Shown: positions 16,295 through 30,500 of the stretch, piece by piece | How the letters are laid out: the number at the start of each line of letters is the position of its first letter | How positions within the stretch are numbered: position 1 is the stretch's first letter | NCBI GenBank assembly: GCA_032358255.1 | Contig: JAULBX010026718.1 | Location: 158,736 to 222,735, forward strand | Reading direction: 5' to 3' | Source: Heterotrichella gracilis | Taxonomy: Eukaryota > Sar > Xanthophyceae > Tribonematales > Xanthonemataceae | Length of the DNA: 64,000 bases | The notes under the pieces: model-generated | Told to the model about the DNA's origin: nothing | What the model saw: only the letters and a program-made list of their open reading frames with translations | The model's database searches: none | Made by a program: the position numbers and the translations under genes

Positions 16295-17039
16295 TCAAGT
16301 GCTGCTTGTGGCTTCTTTGAGGCGCTGCAGGAAGCCCTGTATCCGTGCGGCGTTGGCTCCCAAGTCTCCTTTGCCAACCTGCACAAAAGTGCACAAGCTG
16401 CAGTGGTCACAAAGAAATGCAACCGCCATGAACCTGCCTTTCCCAACGTGCTAGGTAGAAATGACTGTTACAAAACTGAATATATGACCGCACGCTGGGT
16501 GGCAATCCTCAGGGGGTCAAGCATACGGCATGGGCTGTCCACACGACGTGTGACACATGCATGCTCACCCTGCTTCTGCTCCGCATATCCACCACCGTGC
16601 CGGAGTCTCCAGAGCTTTGGATGCGAATGACAAAGTCGTCCTTGAAGCGGAGGATAGCTGTCGTCGCTACCCCCTCAATCACGCCTGCCTTCTCGTCCTT
16701 CGAAGTGATTTCCCATCGTGGCATGGTTGTGACCACGTTCTGAGCTGCCAGAAAGGTTTCACTGGCACTCTTGGAGACCTGAAGGGGCTTGAGGTCTGGA
16801 TACCCTTTCCTTATGGCGTCCTTGAAAGAGGAAGGCAGGTCTCCTATGTTTCTGTTTGAAAACTGAGGTGGGTTGTCAACATCTGTCGTGACATCGTTTA
16901 TGACAGGCGATCCCAACCCCATTGTGGCGCGTAGGTGGGATGTCTGAACCGCAGAGGAAATAACACCTGTATACGTTTGTGTGTAGACAGTGGTTACTGG
17001 CTGAGCTGGGTGTTTTATGGGTTGGCTGGTGTCTTGCAT
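16295..17039 (-). CDS. DUF1499 family protein
   Basis: Exons 17039-16569 and 16378-16295; phase 0 junction; up to 184 residues. The domain reads FKDAIRKGYPDLKPL, VVTTMPRWEITSKDEKAGVI, DDFVIRIQ, then VDMRSRSR joined by the splice to VGKGDLGANAARIQGFL. That last segment (MRS.SR.G..D.G.NA.RI..FL) is the DUF1499 hallmark. The biochemical function of the family is unknown. The start is uncertain: the open frame allows ATG at 17039 or 16922. Upstream sequence (17060-17180, minus) could encode an organelle-targeting exon rich in Arg and Ser, but I found no in-phase donor. It is divergent from the DUF3054 gene, with only about 230 bp between starts. Confidence 0.75.
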
Positions 17040-17272
17040 GCATATGACTCATCCCGGCAGCAGGCACGGTGGTGAGGAAGTTTGCACGATGCATGCAAAC
17101 GCCGAGACCGAGTATTAATACCACGGTGGACACTCAACACCGCAGAACCTCTATAGCTTCGGTGTTGCATCCAATATTGTGTTCCACTCTGTGCTGTTCC
17201 ACCACGAGCATCTTTGGTGTCGAACCTCACACCGCAGGATTACGTGTCTTGACACGCAGCTAGCCAAGCACT

Positions 17273-19855
17273 ATGCACTGCCAGCCCACCGTCGCGCACC
17301 TGCGTGGCGCAAGCAGCCTGCGATGCGTGTTCACCACCTCCTTGGCTCATGCCAGGCGGATGGCTGTACGGCGAGTGGCTAGGTGCGCAGCTGACCCACA
17401 GGAGAAACAGGCCGAGGGAGCAGCACCCTCATCTACCCCCGCCCCCAGGCCACAGGCGGCACAGCGCCCACCTGGTGGCGCACCTCCTGGGATGCAACCA
17501 AACATCAAGGTAGGTGTTTAGCCTGCTGCCAGCTCTGAGCGACACTGCCAGGCATGTGCATATGCATGCCGCTAGCTAGCTAGCTGTGGGCTTGCCAACG
17601 TCAGCTAGCAAGGTGTACTACCCGGCAGTGCAATATTGATACAATGCAAAACGCACGTCAATAACAGCAAAATAAACTGTCTTGCTTGATGTGGAGCACC
17701 CACCATATGCGTGAATATTGGCACACGCCTATGCACAGGCGCCTCGCTATGGCACTCACCAGGAAGCGGGACACGTTGTGGTTTGCTGGTATGACACAAC
17801 TGTCTGATGTGACTCACCTGTCTTGTGTACAGGTTGAGCGCATTGAAAGGCTCGGGGAGGAGGCTTGGGCAGGTGTGGCAGCGATTGACAGGGGGGATGA
17901 GGACGCCAATGACTGGAGGTAATGCGCCTCTAAACGCTGGGAAGCATAACAATCTGTACCAAGATCACTCACCACTTGGTGATGGACACATGTACATAAA
18001 TCTTGCAGTATTTGTGGAGCACATTGTCCATCGCCGAGATGGTTTGAGCTGCGCCATGCCGGACGAAATCGCTCCCCATGCCTGTTGACAGATGTATTGC
18101 TTTGTGTGCTGCAGCCGCGTTGCGCTGCTGGTTGGGGGGGATGTATTGGCATTCCTCATCTTTGCTGCGATTGGGCGTGGCAACCATGGCGAGAGCTTGG
18201 GGCTGGGCGAGGTGTTTGGCACAGCACTGCCTTTCTTGATCGGTATGTGCAGGCTGTAGATTGATCAACCTGAATCCAGGACAATTTGTGCAGGAAATTC
18301 TTGTCCGTGTCCTGCTTTCAAAATTCAAACGCCACCCCCACAAGCAACATCAATAGTTAGCTTTTCAATCAAGCACCAATCAACCACCAGCATGTGTACT
18401 TGTGCCGTTTTATTTGGGAACTGCCCTTGCATCACATGGATCTAGACTGCCGTGTGGAAGTGGAAAGGGTACACCAATGCTCAAGCAAATCGAGAAGAGC
18501 AATTTTTTGTGCATCATTTGCACACATAATCAAGTGGCCATCTTCACAATGGCTCTACCTTGCAGGCATTGCATACATTGATCATGCCCACAGGTTGCAA
18601 AAATGGCACAAGCAATCTCAGGACAGGGCTCGGTGGCGCAAGCTTGTGCCTGGCTGGTTGCTGATGTGGATTTCTTGTCGGAATGCAAGTAAAAATAATA
18701 AATACTAGGTTGCATTTGTGGGCGTTATGATCATGATGCACAGATTGAGCAGTTTGCTATGTTTGAACCTGGCATGCTGGCCTTAACACGAGGATTGTAC
18801 TTTGCATTTTGCAGGCTGGTTTGTTGCGGCGCCACTCATGGGGGGCTACAGCAGCGATGCACAGAAGGGCGCAGCAGTCCCCGCTGCAATCGCCGCAGCC
18901 AAGACGTGGGCGGTGGCAGCGCCGGTGGGTGATGCAGCGTAGTACATGCTGCATGCATGCAATAACATGCCGCATGGTACATGCATCTAGGACGTGGGCA
19001 TTGCACTGCTGTGGGCATACTTGCGATGGGCCGTCATGTCTGTCGGTTTGGCAAAGAAATGCGTGTGAATGCTGGCCATAGGCCCATGTGTATCATTGTC
19101 ACTTCTAATTAGGTAATTGGATCGATCACCTACTAGGATCGATCATGGTCATCTTAGCCATGGTACAAGGTCATCACCCCCCCCACCCACCTCGATAATG
19201 CAGCATGTTCCATTTGTGTGAGGTGCATCCCACCTGACAATTTGTGCATAGCTGCACTATACACCGGCTCGCTCCCTACCACCCATGTCGGCATCATTCC
19301 TTCGTGACATGCGCTGTGCATGGTACAGGCTGGCGTGGCGCTGCGCTCGATCTCCCGCGGCTACATGCCTGACAAGGCCTTCGTCATCGTCAGCCTGGCA
19401 GTCACAGCGGTGTTCCTCATCGGCTGGAGGACAGGCCTGGCAGCGGCCACGCCAGAGGTAAGTAGCTACTGCACTACAATATATATGGCATAAGCCCATG
19501 TTTACTTTGGTGTTTAGCTTGGTTTTTGGCTTAAATACACGCATTTCAGTCATACAGTCAAATTAGCAGTCAGTCCTGCACATGCGGCTCCTAAGCTTGG
19601 TGGCCTTGCTCGAAATTGTCATCACTCCTAGGTAAAAACTACAAGAATGGGTAGTAGAAAGAAACCAGAAAAACACTGTCTGTTGGTAGCGTGCACATTG
19701 CGCCTGAAGCGCCCTTACCAAGCTCCTTTTGGTTTCTCCCCTTGCAGGTGGAGGAGCCCAGCAGCCCGCTTGCCAAGGCCAAGGCCCGCAAGAACAAGCG
19801 CGGCAACCCCCTGGAGTTCCTGCAGCTGCTGACCTCGCTTACCAAGCGCTGGTGA
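17273..19855 (+). CDS. DUF3054 family membrane protein, probably plastid
   Basis: Exons 17273-17509, 17833-17918, 18115-18242, 18815-18924, 19329-19457, 19748-19855; every phase joins; 265 residues. The first exon is a typical algal transit peptide (Arg/Ala/Ser-rich, few acids) followed by a Pro/Ala linker. The rest matches plant DUF3054 proteins: LLVGGDVLAFLIFAAIGRGNHGE, GWFVAAPLMGGY, AAAKTWAVAAP, and a last hydrophobic segment FVIVSLAVTAVFLIGWR, giving about four membrane spans. The C-terminal tail is basic (KAKARKNKRGN). Function is unknown. The stop at 19853-19855 overlaps a gtgagc donor-like string, so a further short exon is possible. Confidence 0.85.
19555..19595 (+). repeat. Fragment of a dispersed repeat
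   Basis: The string around AGCAGTCAGTCCTGCACATG resembles segments at 63830-63870 (same strand) and 51360-51395 (opposite strand). It lies in the last intron of the DUF3054 gene. Confidence 0.55.
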
Positions 19856-21527
19856 GCACCGGCTGGAGCAGGGATACACAAGTGGCTACATCCAGGGGAG
19901 CGAGGGTTCAGGGTGTAGGGGATTGGGTCACTGCAGCAATCCAGGTCACCTGTGGAGCTCCAGATCATCTGCCGGCCTGACTCAGGTGGGACAGCGACTG
20001 CTGGAGGGCGGTAGCAAGTCCTAGGGGAGCACTTGCGCTGACAGCACCTCCACCCATGCCCTCCAGTGCAGTGCAGTGCTAGTATTATATATGCTAGTAT
20101 TGTCGGTGTACCCCCGGGCTGGGGGCAGGCGCTGGGTGCAGGATGGGATCCATGGTGCCGGGATTGGCTTGCTGTCCAGTTGGAGATGCTGCGCGGGAAA
20201 TTTAATTGGGGCAGTTGGTTATGGGTGATTGGGTGCAGCACATGGCGTAGCGCGGGAGCTGTGATGGCGCGGACCAACCGGGGTCTGGTGATGCCAATAG
20301 GGTTGTGCACAGGCAGGATGGGTTTCTTGGCTCATTGTAGGGTTGGACTTACTTCTTGTTTATGGGAGTCGCTTTGGACGTTCGGGATTTGGTGGTTTGC
20401 TGCTGTCAGTGGAGACTGGTTACGGAACGGTTGAGCATTGGGGATCATTCAAAATGCAGATGTGGGGCACACGTTTTTGCCAAGCAACAGATTGACGGTC
20501 AGCTGGCCGAATGATTCTATTACATGATGAGCTGAGCACGTGGGAGATCTTAAAAGCTGTGCCTGTCCTGCACACCCTCAGCAATCTGTTGTTTGTGAGG
20601 TGTTCCCCCCCATCTTCACCATCCACATATTACCCTAGTTGCCGCCATGTGCAATGCTGAACGGGAAGGAACTGCGTGCACTCAGCAGCCAGTATAGTTT
20701 CTTGAGTTTATCAACGATGCTGTGCCATTGATGAGCATCCATGTTGGTTCAGCAGTCAGGGGATAGGGGCATGGTGGTGGGTACCAAGGCAAGGCTGATC
20801 CTCTGCAAAATCTGTGGGGTGCCATTGTTGTATGGTTGCCAAGCGTGTAACGCACTTGTTTCTGCCCGTCAGAGTGCAACGTTGTTTTGGTTCACTCTGT
20901 GTGGTTTCAACACACAGAGCATTGCAGCGTGAGTTGCTAGTTTGGACAAAGCACAGCCAGCTGAAAATCACCTAAATAACCAGTCTGGTCTTTTAAAATA
21001 ATTTCCGATTAAATTTTCAAACAAGCACGATTTTCAAACATGCAAACCACGAGCAAACCACGCCCACTATAGTCTATGCAACCAACCTGTCGTCAAACTT
21101 GACAACATCTATTGACCTGCGAACGTCTGTTTATGAGTCGGAGGTGGTATCTGCCCGTTCAGAACGTTCACTCTGGTTTCAGCCCCGGGTTCTCGTTATG
21201 TGGCACACTGTAACCAGTACCTGAGCTTTCGTAAAACAGCTCGACTCGTACCAGCGTGTCTTTTTAGTATCTTCCAGTAATCAGTAGCTAATAACTCGGG
21301 GCGTGCACCAGCAAAGTCTGTCGTATCTCCACTCTGGTCATGCCTTGATATGCATGCATTACAGCCTGCGATTGGTAAAACAATTTGCAGACTTTGGTAG
21401 CACTGCTACTCCTTGTACTATGTTACCATCTCTGCGATTTCAGTGCTCTCGGTTTGGTTGCTGCACGCTACACTGAACGTTTGTTGCACACTGTTGCTGA
21501 GAACGAGAATGACAGGCCTGCAACATA
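19856..21527. other. Intergenic, 1.7 kb, no gene seen
   Basis: The only open frames are short, such as 20066-20434 plus, and lack family resemblance or consistent exon structure. The 3' end probably includes the SUMO-protease promoter. Confidence 0.45.
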
Positions 21528-24500
21528 ATGGTCCCCAACGAGATATTCCTTGAGATGGCAACTGCAGCTGCTGCTGAGTTGCCAGGCAAGGGCACCGGGT
21601 CACTTTTGGATACATTGAGCCGCGACCTGGGGACAGGAGCTCAGCTGACTGAAGAGCAGCTCCAAAAGAAATTCCCAGAGCTAGTGAAACTGACAATAAC
21701 CCAGTTGCACGCAAAACTGGAGCGCTTGAGGAGTTTTCCACCCAGTGCGTTTAAAGACAGCGGTGATAAACTGCACAACCAGGTGACAGCGATCCAACAG
21801 GAGCTGGCTCGAAGAGGACCACTGGAAGGGGACAAGGCCAGCTCTGCCCCAGCAAGTGGTTCAAACCAGGAACCAGGGCAGAGTGCAGAGGACACGAAAA
21901 GCAAGCAGTGGCTGGAACAGGTGAGCACTGCAGCGAGAACCGCATTATCTCTGGCTGTCTGTTGTTGGGATTGACTTGCAAGCTCGTTGTTGTGTCAACA
22001 GGCCAAGAGGAACCAGGCAGAGAGCCTCAAAGGCAACAAAAGGCAGCACAGGACAGGCGAGCATAGTGATGACATGCAAGAGCGCAGAAAGTTCACGCGG
22101 GACTATGGAGATCTATTTGATGACCCTGATTTCCAGGTACCGCTTACATTGAGCAAGTTATAGCTGGCTCATGGTGATGCACGTGTAGCTGTCCATTGCA
22201 CCGCTGCCGCTGGTCAAATCGTTTGCCAGTCACAGCTAGTGCAGTAATGGGGTATTGCTTGCTGTTGTTACAGGTTCCGCAGGCAAAATCGTTTGCCAGG
22301 CATACATTTTCTGGCCGTGCCAGAGATATGGTGGAGAAGAGCTTGGCAGCGGGAGGTGGGTACTCGGCTATTCAGTTGTGCTCCTCGGCATGGTTGTGTG
22401 CACAGTGCATTGTATGCATCTATGTTAACATACATCATCTCCTTCGAGTATCTGCATGCCATTTTCCACAGCACAGCCTTACTGCAGCAGGAAGCGGTAC
22501 TGGCAAGCCAAAAGCTCGCCTTGGGGGCATGCAGTCTCAGCCCTCAGGTCAAGGACAGCGGCTGGGCAGTTTGACACCCCTGCCTTCCAGGCAACGTACG
22601 TGGCTCCTCAATACATTACGTTCCATGGTTGGGTAGGTTGTGCTTGCTGTCCACATCGTAGCTTCCTCTCAATTGAGTTGTTTGCTGTTGCAGCAATTCC
22701 TTCCTCGGTGTTCTACGGCAAGGGTGATGGGGCACCAAAACGGCAGCAGAGGTATGTTGGTGGAGTCAGACCCAGCTGCAATGCATTTCTGTTCCATGCA
22801 AATGAGGTTGCGTTGCTGATGTGCTGAATGGATGTGTCATGTTTGGAAGCTCGAGTCATGTGGCCCCATGACTAATGCCGTGCTTATTGCAGTGCTCAAC
22901 CTAACAAGAAGTGCAAACTCTGCAATAAGCTCGTGTCAGAGCTGAGAAAGGCAGTGGTACGTGATGGTTTGTCAGGCCATTTGCATCGAATCTGTAGAAA
23001 TGGTGGGCAGCAAGGTGTCATCGTCTGATGCATGTTGGTATTACTTGCAATGCTCTAATGAAAGGCAGGCGGGCCATGGTGCATTTACCGAGGGATTGCA
23101 ATGCCAGACCCTCTTGCCTTTTCATTACATGCGACATAAATTTTCTGCTAAATTGGCTGTGTAATCTTCAACCCCAATTTCCACCTAGCATTTATGATGA
23201 CTTGCTCACCAAGGACACATTTATTTTGTCATCAAATCATAACTAGGTCTTATTGCTTAGGAGAGGCTCAAACTTCTTGTCCTGTTTGGCTGATAACCGC
23301 TTTTGTCATGCAGCACGACAGCGCACCCGATAATCCAGTATGCAAGCAGGGTGATTCTGTATGTTCGAGGTGCTGGGAATTTGCGGAGCAGAGCGTGCCC
23401 TTTGCCGAGGCCCCTACTGTGGTGAGACATCCTGCCCTTCTCGTGCATTGCGACAAGGGTAAACAATATAAATTTCAGTGGTTTGTGGCACCTTGTTGCC
23501 CTTTACTGTGAGCAGTCATGAGGCGTGCACTTGACCACCGCATAGCGTGATGGTCCCAGTGGACCTGCGCTGCTGTTTGCCATGTTGCATACAATGCCCG
23601 TGGTGTATCGGGAGCACACAGAAGGTTGCCAGTAGGTCCTCCCTTGGATGCCACAGTGGGATGCCAGTCAGTAAGCATAACCATAGTGTATAGGTGACGT
23701 AGTACATGATGAAAGGCCAAGTGAATTCAGCCAATGCGTTGCCCATGCAGGAGGTCTTCAAGGCACCCAGGCGCAAGTCAGCCAACCCGCCACGTCAGCC
23801 TAAGGTCACGGCACAGAAGAGGCCACCTATTGGCATGGAGGCGCTGGGATATGGGCATCTTTCGCTGACCTCAAGTGGGCGGCCCACCCGGGCAACAACA
23901 AGGGCTGCAAACAATGAGGTATAGTTGCAGGGTGCAGCAAATAAATTGTGCAGCATCCATATATATGATTGATTTATGCCTAGCAATATATATGGATGCC
24001 AGGTGCAGCACAAACTCAGTTCATGCCCTTTCTTCTTCCATTGCAATCGTACATTCAGTGCGCTGAATTTTATCCTGCCTCCTATGCCCCTGTGGTGTCC
24101 TTTGGAGCAATAAATGTTCCTTTGCACCATGTAGTGAGCACATGCCGGGCTAGTGAAGGTATGCAGGCAGCCAATGACACTTTTTTTTGCTGCAGCCTGT
24201 GGACCTGTGCGACAGTGAGGAGGAGGAGGAGGAGGAGGAAATCAGGGCTGACAGTCCAAGGAGGCGATCGCAGCGCACCAACGCCTATGTCAGCATTGCA
24301 CAGAAGGTGCAGGTGCGTAACGATGGCAACACACACCCAGCACACCAACCTGTGACAGCAACTCCATGTCAGCATACCGTGATAGCGTATTCCTGGAGCC
24401 TATGAAAACCCTTGAGGGCTTGCATATTGGGTGACGAAGTGGTTGCATGATGCATGGCAGGGTACACTGGGCAAAGGGGTAGGTATGCCCAGGGCTGCAC

Positions 24501-27500
24501 GGGCTGATTAGGCCAACAGGATTTGAGATCAGGCAAACTCAGCCATTGGGGTGAAATGTGCAAGGATGATACCTGCAGTGCATTCCATGAATCTACTGAT
24601 TCTGGTAGTGGACTGCCTGGTTAGGTTTCATACATCCTAGACTTCCAGCAGTGACACAGATTGTGGGGATGGATGTGATGCTGCAACTGTTCAACATGTG
24701 CAGGGTCTGCGGTGTGTGTACCCTTTGGGAGGTGGACCAGGCTCTGTGGAGGTCGTCCCCTCTGACCTTACTCGGCTCGAGGATGGGGAGTTCCTGAACG
24801 ACACAGTCATCGACTTCTACATCAGGTGCCGAGATATTTCTTTGGGCTGCCTCCAGTCACTGCAAATAATCAGAAAAAAGCACAGCTGATTTTCACAATC
24901 ATTGCCAGCAGTACAGCCAGCAGGAACCCTTGCATAGTGTGCTCACCATCGGTTAATCACAATTTTCATTCAAAAGTTCTGGGCATGACAGCATGCAATG
25001 TGTGTTGTTCAGGTACATCGAGTACAACCTGCCAGAGGAGGACAGAAAGAGGTGCTATTTTTTCAACACCTTCTTCTACAAGAAGCTGTCGGAGAAGGCT
25101 GAAGGGTCCAAAGCGGAGCAGGGTCAGAAAGGCTATGGGCGCGTGAAGAAGTGGACAAAGGTAAATCTGGTCAGGTGCATGCATTCCTGGCTGAACAGCT
25201 GATGCGGCATGTGCGGATGAGTAATAACCACTCAAATAAAATCAACTCATCCTCTCTACAGACACTTGTAAAAACATTACTGTTGCTAATTATAGGGTTT
25301 TTAAATATACTTGGCCACTGTCTTATGGCGTGAGCTGGTCTTTGGGTTGTAAGCCATCCATGTAATCTAAGAATGGATGGGTCACTGTTGCAGGGGATTG
25401 ACATCTTTGGCAAGGACTTCCTCTTTGTGCCCATCCATGATGCGCTGCACTGGAGCCTGCTGGTCATCTGCTTCCCCAAGGAAAAGGCCAGCACCGAGGA
25501 CTATGGGTTCATTCTCCACTTGGACTCACTGAAAGGTAGCTGAACGTTTACTGCGTGGATAACAATTATGTTTTTTCCCCCACTGCATCATAAGCTGACC
25601 ATGGCTCCTGTAATGCTGTACAACCGGCATGCTGGTCAAGTAAACTTGTGTCAGTTGATAAATTATTGTCTTTGCAGGTTGCCACACGCCATATGGCATG
25701 GCTGGCCACGTCCGGTCATACCTGCAGCACGAGTGGCAAGCTCAGGTAGGCAACAGCAGGATGATCAAAATGGCTGATGAGGTCATGCCAGTGTGTTGCT
25801 GGTGCATTGGAACATTCAGAAGAATGCAAGATAAATTGTTGAGATGTACAGATGCATGCACAACCAAGTTCAATACAAGTCAACTTGGCCGAGGGCTAAA
25901 TTACACTGTGGCAATAAAGTGGAATGTATCATTTTCAGTTGGGTCGGATCCCTACCTTGCAGGCTCAAGTTCTGACTCAAATCTTGGTAGCCACAAAAAA
26001 TATAACAGCCCTGACTTGACCCACTGTCTGTGCACAGCTGCTTGAAGAGGGCAGCACTGCCCATGCGTGGCAGCAGGCAAACCCTGGTTTGACCAAGGAG
26101 TTCACCCCCGACACCTTCCCCCACAAGAGCTGGAACAAGCTGGCCCAGCAGGACAACCACTGCGACTGCGGGCTGTACCTCCTGGCGTACATCGAGTACT
26201 TCACTGCCCAGCTGCCGGATGACCTGGACTACAAGCTGTTCGACGCAAAGCTCAGGAGAGGTGCGCTATGCGCTGTGTTTCGTGGTTGTTAGTTGATGAT
26301 TAGGTTACAGGCGTTTCAGCAGAGCAGGCAGACGAGCAGTCAGCCTTGCAGGCTTGCACTAACAGCCACCACTGTCTGGGCAGACCTTGGACCAATGATG
26401 TGGAGTGGTGCTTCAAGACCTTTAGTAATTAGGGCAGCATGATTTTGGAGCCTTGTTTAATGTGCTGCATTCTTTATGAGGGCAGCTGTTGGCATCATAC
26501 CATGCATGGCAGGAACTCAATTTTAGTGTCCATCCCAATGAGGCTGTAGATGACCAAAACGGCATGTACATCAATGCTAGGAAGCAGCATGTCCGTATGC
26601 TGCATTGGATTACACACCGAGCGCTCAATGTTTAAGCCTGCGTGCTGCAGATCCCGACGACACCCCAGCCCTGTTCTTCTTGAGCACAAGGTGGTTCCCT
26701 GAGAACAATGGGACCTTCCTGCGTGGCTTCCTAAAGAAGACCATCCTCGAGCAGTTCAGGTTTCAGGCCACAAACCCAGAAGCAGACGCAGTCACCCACG
26801 CTGCAACGCTGATTGCGGACTATGATGAGCAGGAGGAGAGGCGAGTGGTTACCATACATGCACTGGGTGTATGATGAGGAGTTTGATTGCAAGCCGTGAT
26901 CACCTAATATATTATTATCTTGTAGACTACTTGGGGCAAGTCTTAGGTGGTAAGACGTAACCTTAGTCTTGTTGGTTGGTGAACAGTACAGGATGGTGTT
27001 CACATCTCCCCTCTTTTGACAGCGCCGGGTACACCATCTCCTCTCTTTTAACAGCGCCGGGTACAGGTCTCACCTCCACAGAGTTATCCTAAGCAAGGGT
27101 GAACACTGCACTTTGCACAACTGTCCATTTGTGAGCTGCCAGTGACGCGACTGTATTCATTCCCTCGTCTGTTCAGAAAGTCTGGGGGATTTCTCTGGTT
27201 AAGGCCATAGGAAAGTCTTGTGGGTCTTCTTAGTGCCATGGCGATGATATATATTTGTTGCATCTTGCAGGGGAGGCGTTTTAAGCCAAGCATTGTGCCA
27301 TTTCTATTGGGAAATGACTGAGTACACTATTTGTTGTGCAGGGTGAAGTACAAGCTGCCAGCCAACGTGCTTCCTGCCATTAGCGAGGAGTACGCTGTCT
27401 TTGCCAGCAAGTGGCAGGTGCGCCATGTCATGACAGCGGTAGCTGCTGGGGCACACTGGGGTTTTGGCATCCAACCGCAATGTGGTGCTGGTTTGTGGGC

Positions 27501-30500
27501 CACTTGCAGCAGTGGGCATGGTGATGGCGAGACCTGTTGCCGGGACCGTGCAGTTATGGTGTATTCCCATCAGACTGTGCATTTGCTATGTTACATGATG
27601 AACAGGCACAGATATAGCTGTGGGGGACACAGGGGAGTAGTCAAATACAGGTTGCCTACTAGGCGTTGGTTGCTATTGGCAAGGTGTTCGTGTGGAGAGG
27701 CGTAAGGCAGATTGGAAGGGTGGTTTGGTTTCAAAGTCTAGTACGCAAATCCCATGATTATTGATGGAGTGCAACATCAATAAATAATGATAATAATAAT
27801 ACTATTGAGAGTAAAATAAATTCCAAAGTAAATCAACTCTATTACACAAACCACAGGAGCAGCGGGAGGAGCGCAAGCGCAAGCTTGAGGAAAGGCAGGC
27901 CAAGAATCCCAAGCGCAGAAAGGCAAACGCCAAGTTCAGGGTCAGTGACGATGACGACGAGGGAGACAAGGTGGGTGCTGTTTGCTCGCAAATGACGACG
28001 CTCCACTTGGGGGCTACTTGGCAGTGTCATTGTATGGCAATCTCCACCACCTGCGTGCGGGCTGTGCTCATCTTCCTGGTGTAGGATGCAAACTGTGTTT
28101 GATATTGTAAATGCCATTATGAGTGTGGTTTCAATTGTAATTTTGGATGTAGCTGCATTGGCACACTATGGGGATAGCCAGTGCCGTTATTGTGCTCACG
28201 CTGTGGCAACCGCTCTGCACCACAGGCTGGCGACCTGGAGGATGTGCACCTGGAATTGGATGAGGGCGCCGCGCCAGCGGACGCAGACGCCATGGCGCAG
28301 GATGTGGTTCAGTCTGGAGCAGCAGGGGCCAGCACCAGCAGCTCATCAGACGAGGAGGAGGACAGGGTGGGGGGCCACGGCTTTCATGTCATTACCCACC
28401 ACCAGCATGATGGCCTTGTGGACGATGCTTGGGACCACGGCTCGCAAGGTGGGGTTGGGGGGGGGGGGGCGCGAAGGATTGCTGTCGGTGGAGGGGTGTG
28501 GCTGTGCTGGTGGTTTGGTGGTGGCATGGCAAGGCCAATGTATGAGGATGCGTTGAACTTTTTTCTCACACTGTGTACAAAACACCTTCCAATTTGCACA
28601 AGCCCTTGGCTGTTGGACTGGGATGAGGCTGACTTCCATTGCTGGAATGCACACCTTTACATACTTACTGCCGTGCAGGGGAAGCATCCTCTCCCCCACC
28701 TGGTCCCACCCAGGCCAGGGAGCATGCCTTCATCGGCATTGGCCCCCAGGAGGCGCCCCATTCACCGCCACCTGGCTCAGGGCTGGACACGGCGCATGCC
28801 CTTGCGGAGGGCGCTGTCCAGTGGGTGGCTGGCGCCTTCCTCCCTGCAGACGACTTCGACGAGGGACTGGAGGGTTCTGCTGGGGAGGCCTCTGCTGGCG
28901 ATGCTCAAGTGCGCAGCCATACGCACTATGGCGAGGATGGGCGCGTGGAGAGCCGCAGCGAGGCGAATGTGCAGGCTGGTGAGTTTTTTCGTTGATGTTG
29001 ACCACCTCGCTATGCGTTGTATTCTTGGAAAAGACATTTATCTTTGGCTGTTGGTTGCATGTTGGCAGTGGCTTTGGCAAGAATTAAGGATACCATTTAA
29101 TTTTTAATTTTTCCTTTTACTTTGCGCGCATCAAATGAGAAGCATTGAGAACAGTATCGTAATGCCAGCATATGCCAACGGTCGGTATACACATGTCGCC
29201 CTGGCACCTTACAAATGGTGCCAAGAAATGAAAACAGCATCCAGCCTGGCCAATGTTTGTGACACATGAATCCTATACCCTGATTCCGAAAGTGCCGCCG
29301 CTAGCTGCTGACCGCACACCACCTTTGTGCATGGCAGTGCATGCGGAGTCGGCCTGGGGGGAACGGCAGGTGGTGTTCGAGCAGGGACCTTTCGGGAGCT
29401 CATTGACCATCTCCTCGGATGGTGCGTGTAGCAAAACCGCTGATATCGCCCCGCTGCCTGGCATCTGGCGGCTCGAGAAGCAGGCACTGTGGTCAAACCT
29501 ACTAAAAGTCCCGTACCGATGCGATGCCGTGCCCAGCTCCGTTGCTTTCCACATGCACCACTGCCTACCCACCCAATGCCACTGCCCCCTTTACAGCCCA
29601 GTCACTGGCCCTGCCCACCCACTGATTTTCCCCCCCCTTCCATTGCCCTCCCAGGGCACATAAATAACCACCCAAATGGGGAGGACCTCTCCGACAGTGG
29701 CAGTCCAAGCTCCGCCAAGCCTTCAAGAAGTATTGGTGAGGCTGTGCTAGGCGCCACACCCGGCGCTGCAGGTAGCCCTGCGGCGGACGGGGAGGTCCAT
29801 GACTTGGTCAGTGACGACGAGGAGGGAGGTGAGCCAAATACACAAATAAAGAATGTTTGCCATATCCCCTCTCGATGCTGGCGCAGTATTGGTACAAGCA
29901 GTGCCAGGACAAGTCTGGCTGCCGCAAGGCAGGGCAGACTGCAGACATTGCTGAAACGCATCTGTGCCTTTGTTTGTCAAATTCATTGTGTATTTCATTA
30001 TCTCTACTGGGGCTGCTAGGGGGTGTCAGGTTATAATGCCTCCTTGGTGCGTCCCGCCCACACACCCCTCCCTTGCCTGTGCAGACCAACCGGGCGCCCG
30101 TAGGGCATCACATCACGCAGCACCCTCTGCGCGGCAGCTACAGTTCCAGTGGGCCGGCAGCGACATGGAGCATCTTGCCGGCAGCGACAGTGAACCCAGC
30201 AGCAGCGCCAGCCCCAGCCCCAGCCCCAGCCCCAGCAGGGGCATGCGCAGGCTGTCCCTCAATGCCTCCCACGCGCGCAACACCTCCTTCGACCTGAACG
30301 CAGATGGCGGCATTGTGCCGGCTGTGGGGATAGCCAGGCGCAAGAGTGGCAGGGAAGGCAAGCGGCGCGCCTCGGGCAGCAGGCAGCGGAAGTCCCCAGC
30401 CCTGGGCATCAACTCGCGCAAAGTGAATGAGTACTACCAGAGGGTGGAGGGCGCTGGGGGGCAGGCGGGCAGGGAGGACCACCACCCCGCCCGTGTGGAG

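Noticed and set aside
28679-29107. Alternative frame continuing the SUMO-protease exon unspliced (…[14 protein letters not shown])
   Set aside because: Extending exon 18 to the donor at 28448 makes the phase match the [11 protein letters not shown] frame, which continues correctly into the next four exons.
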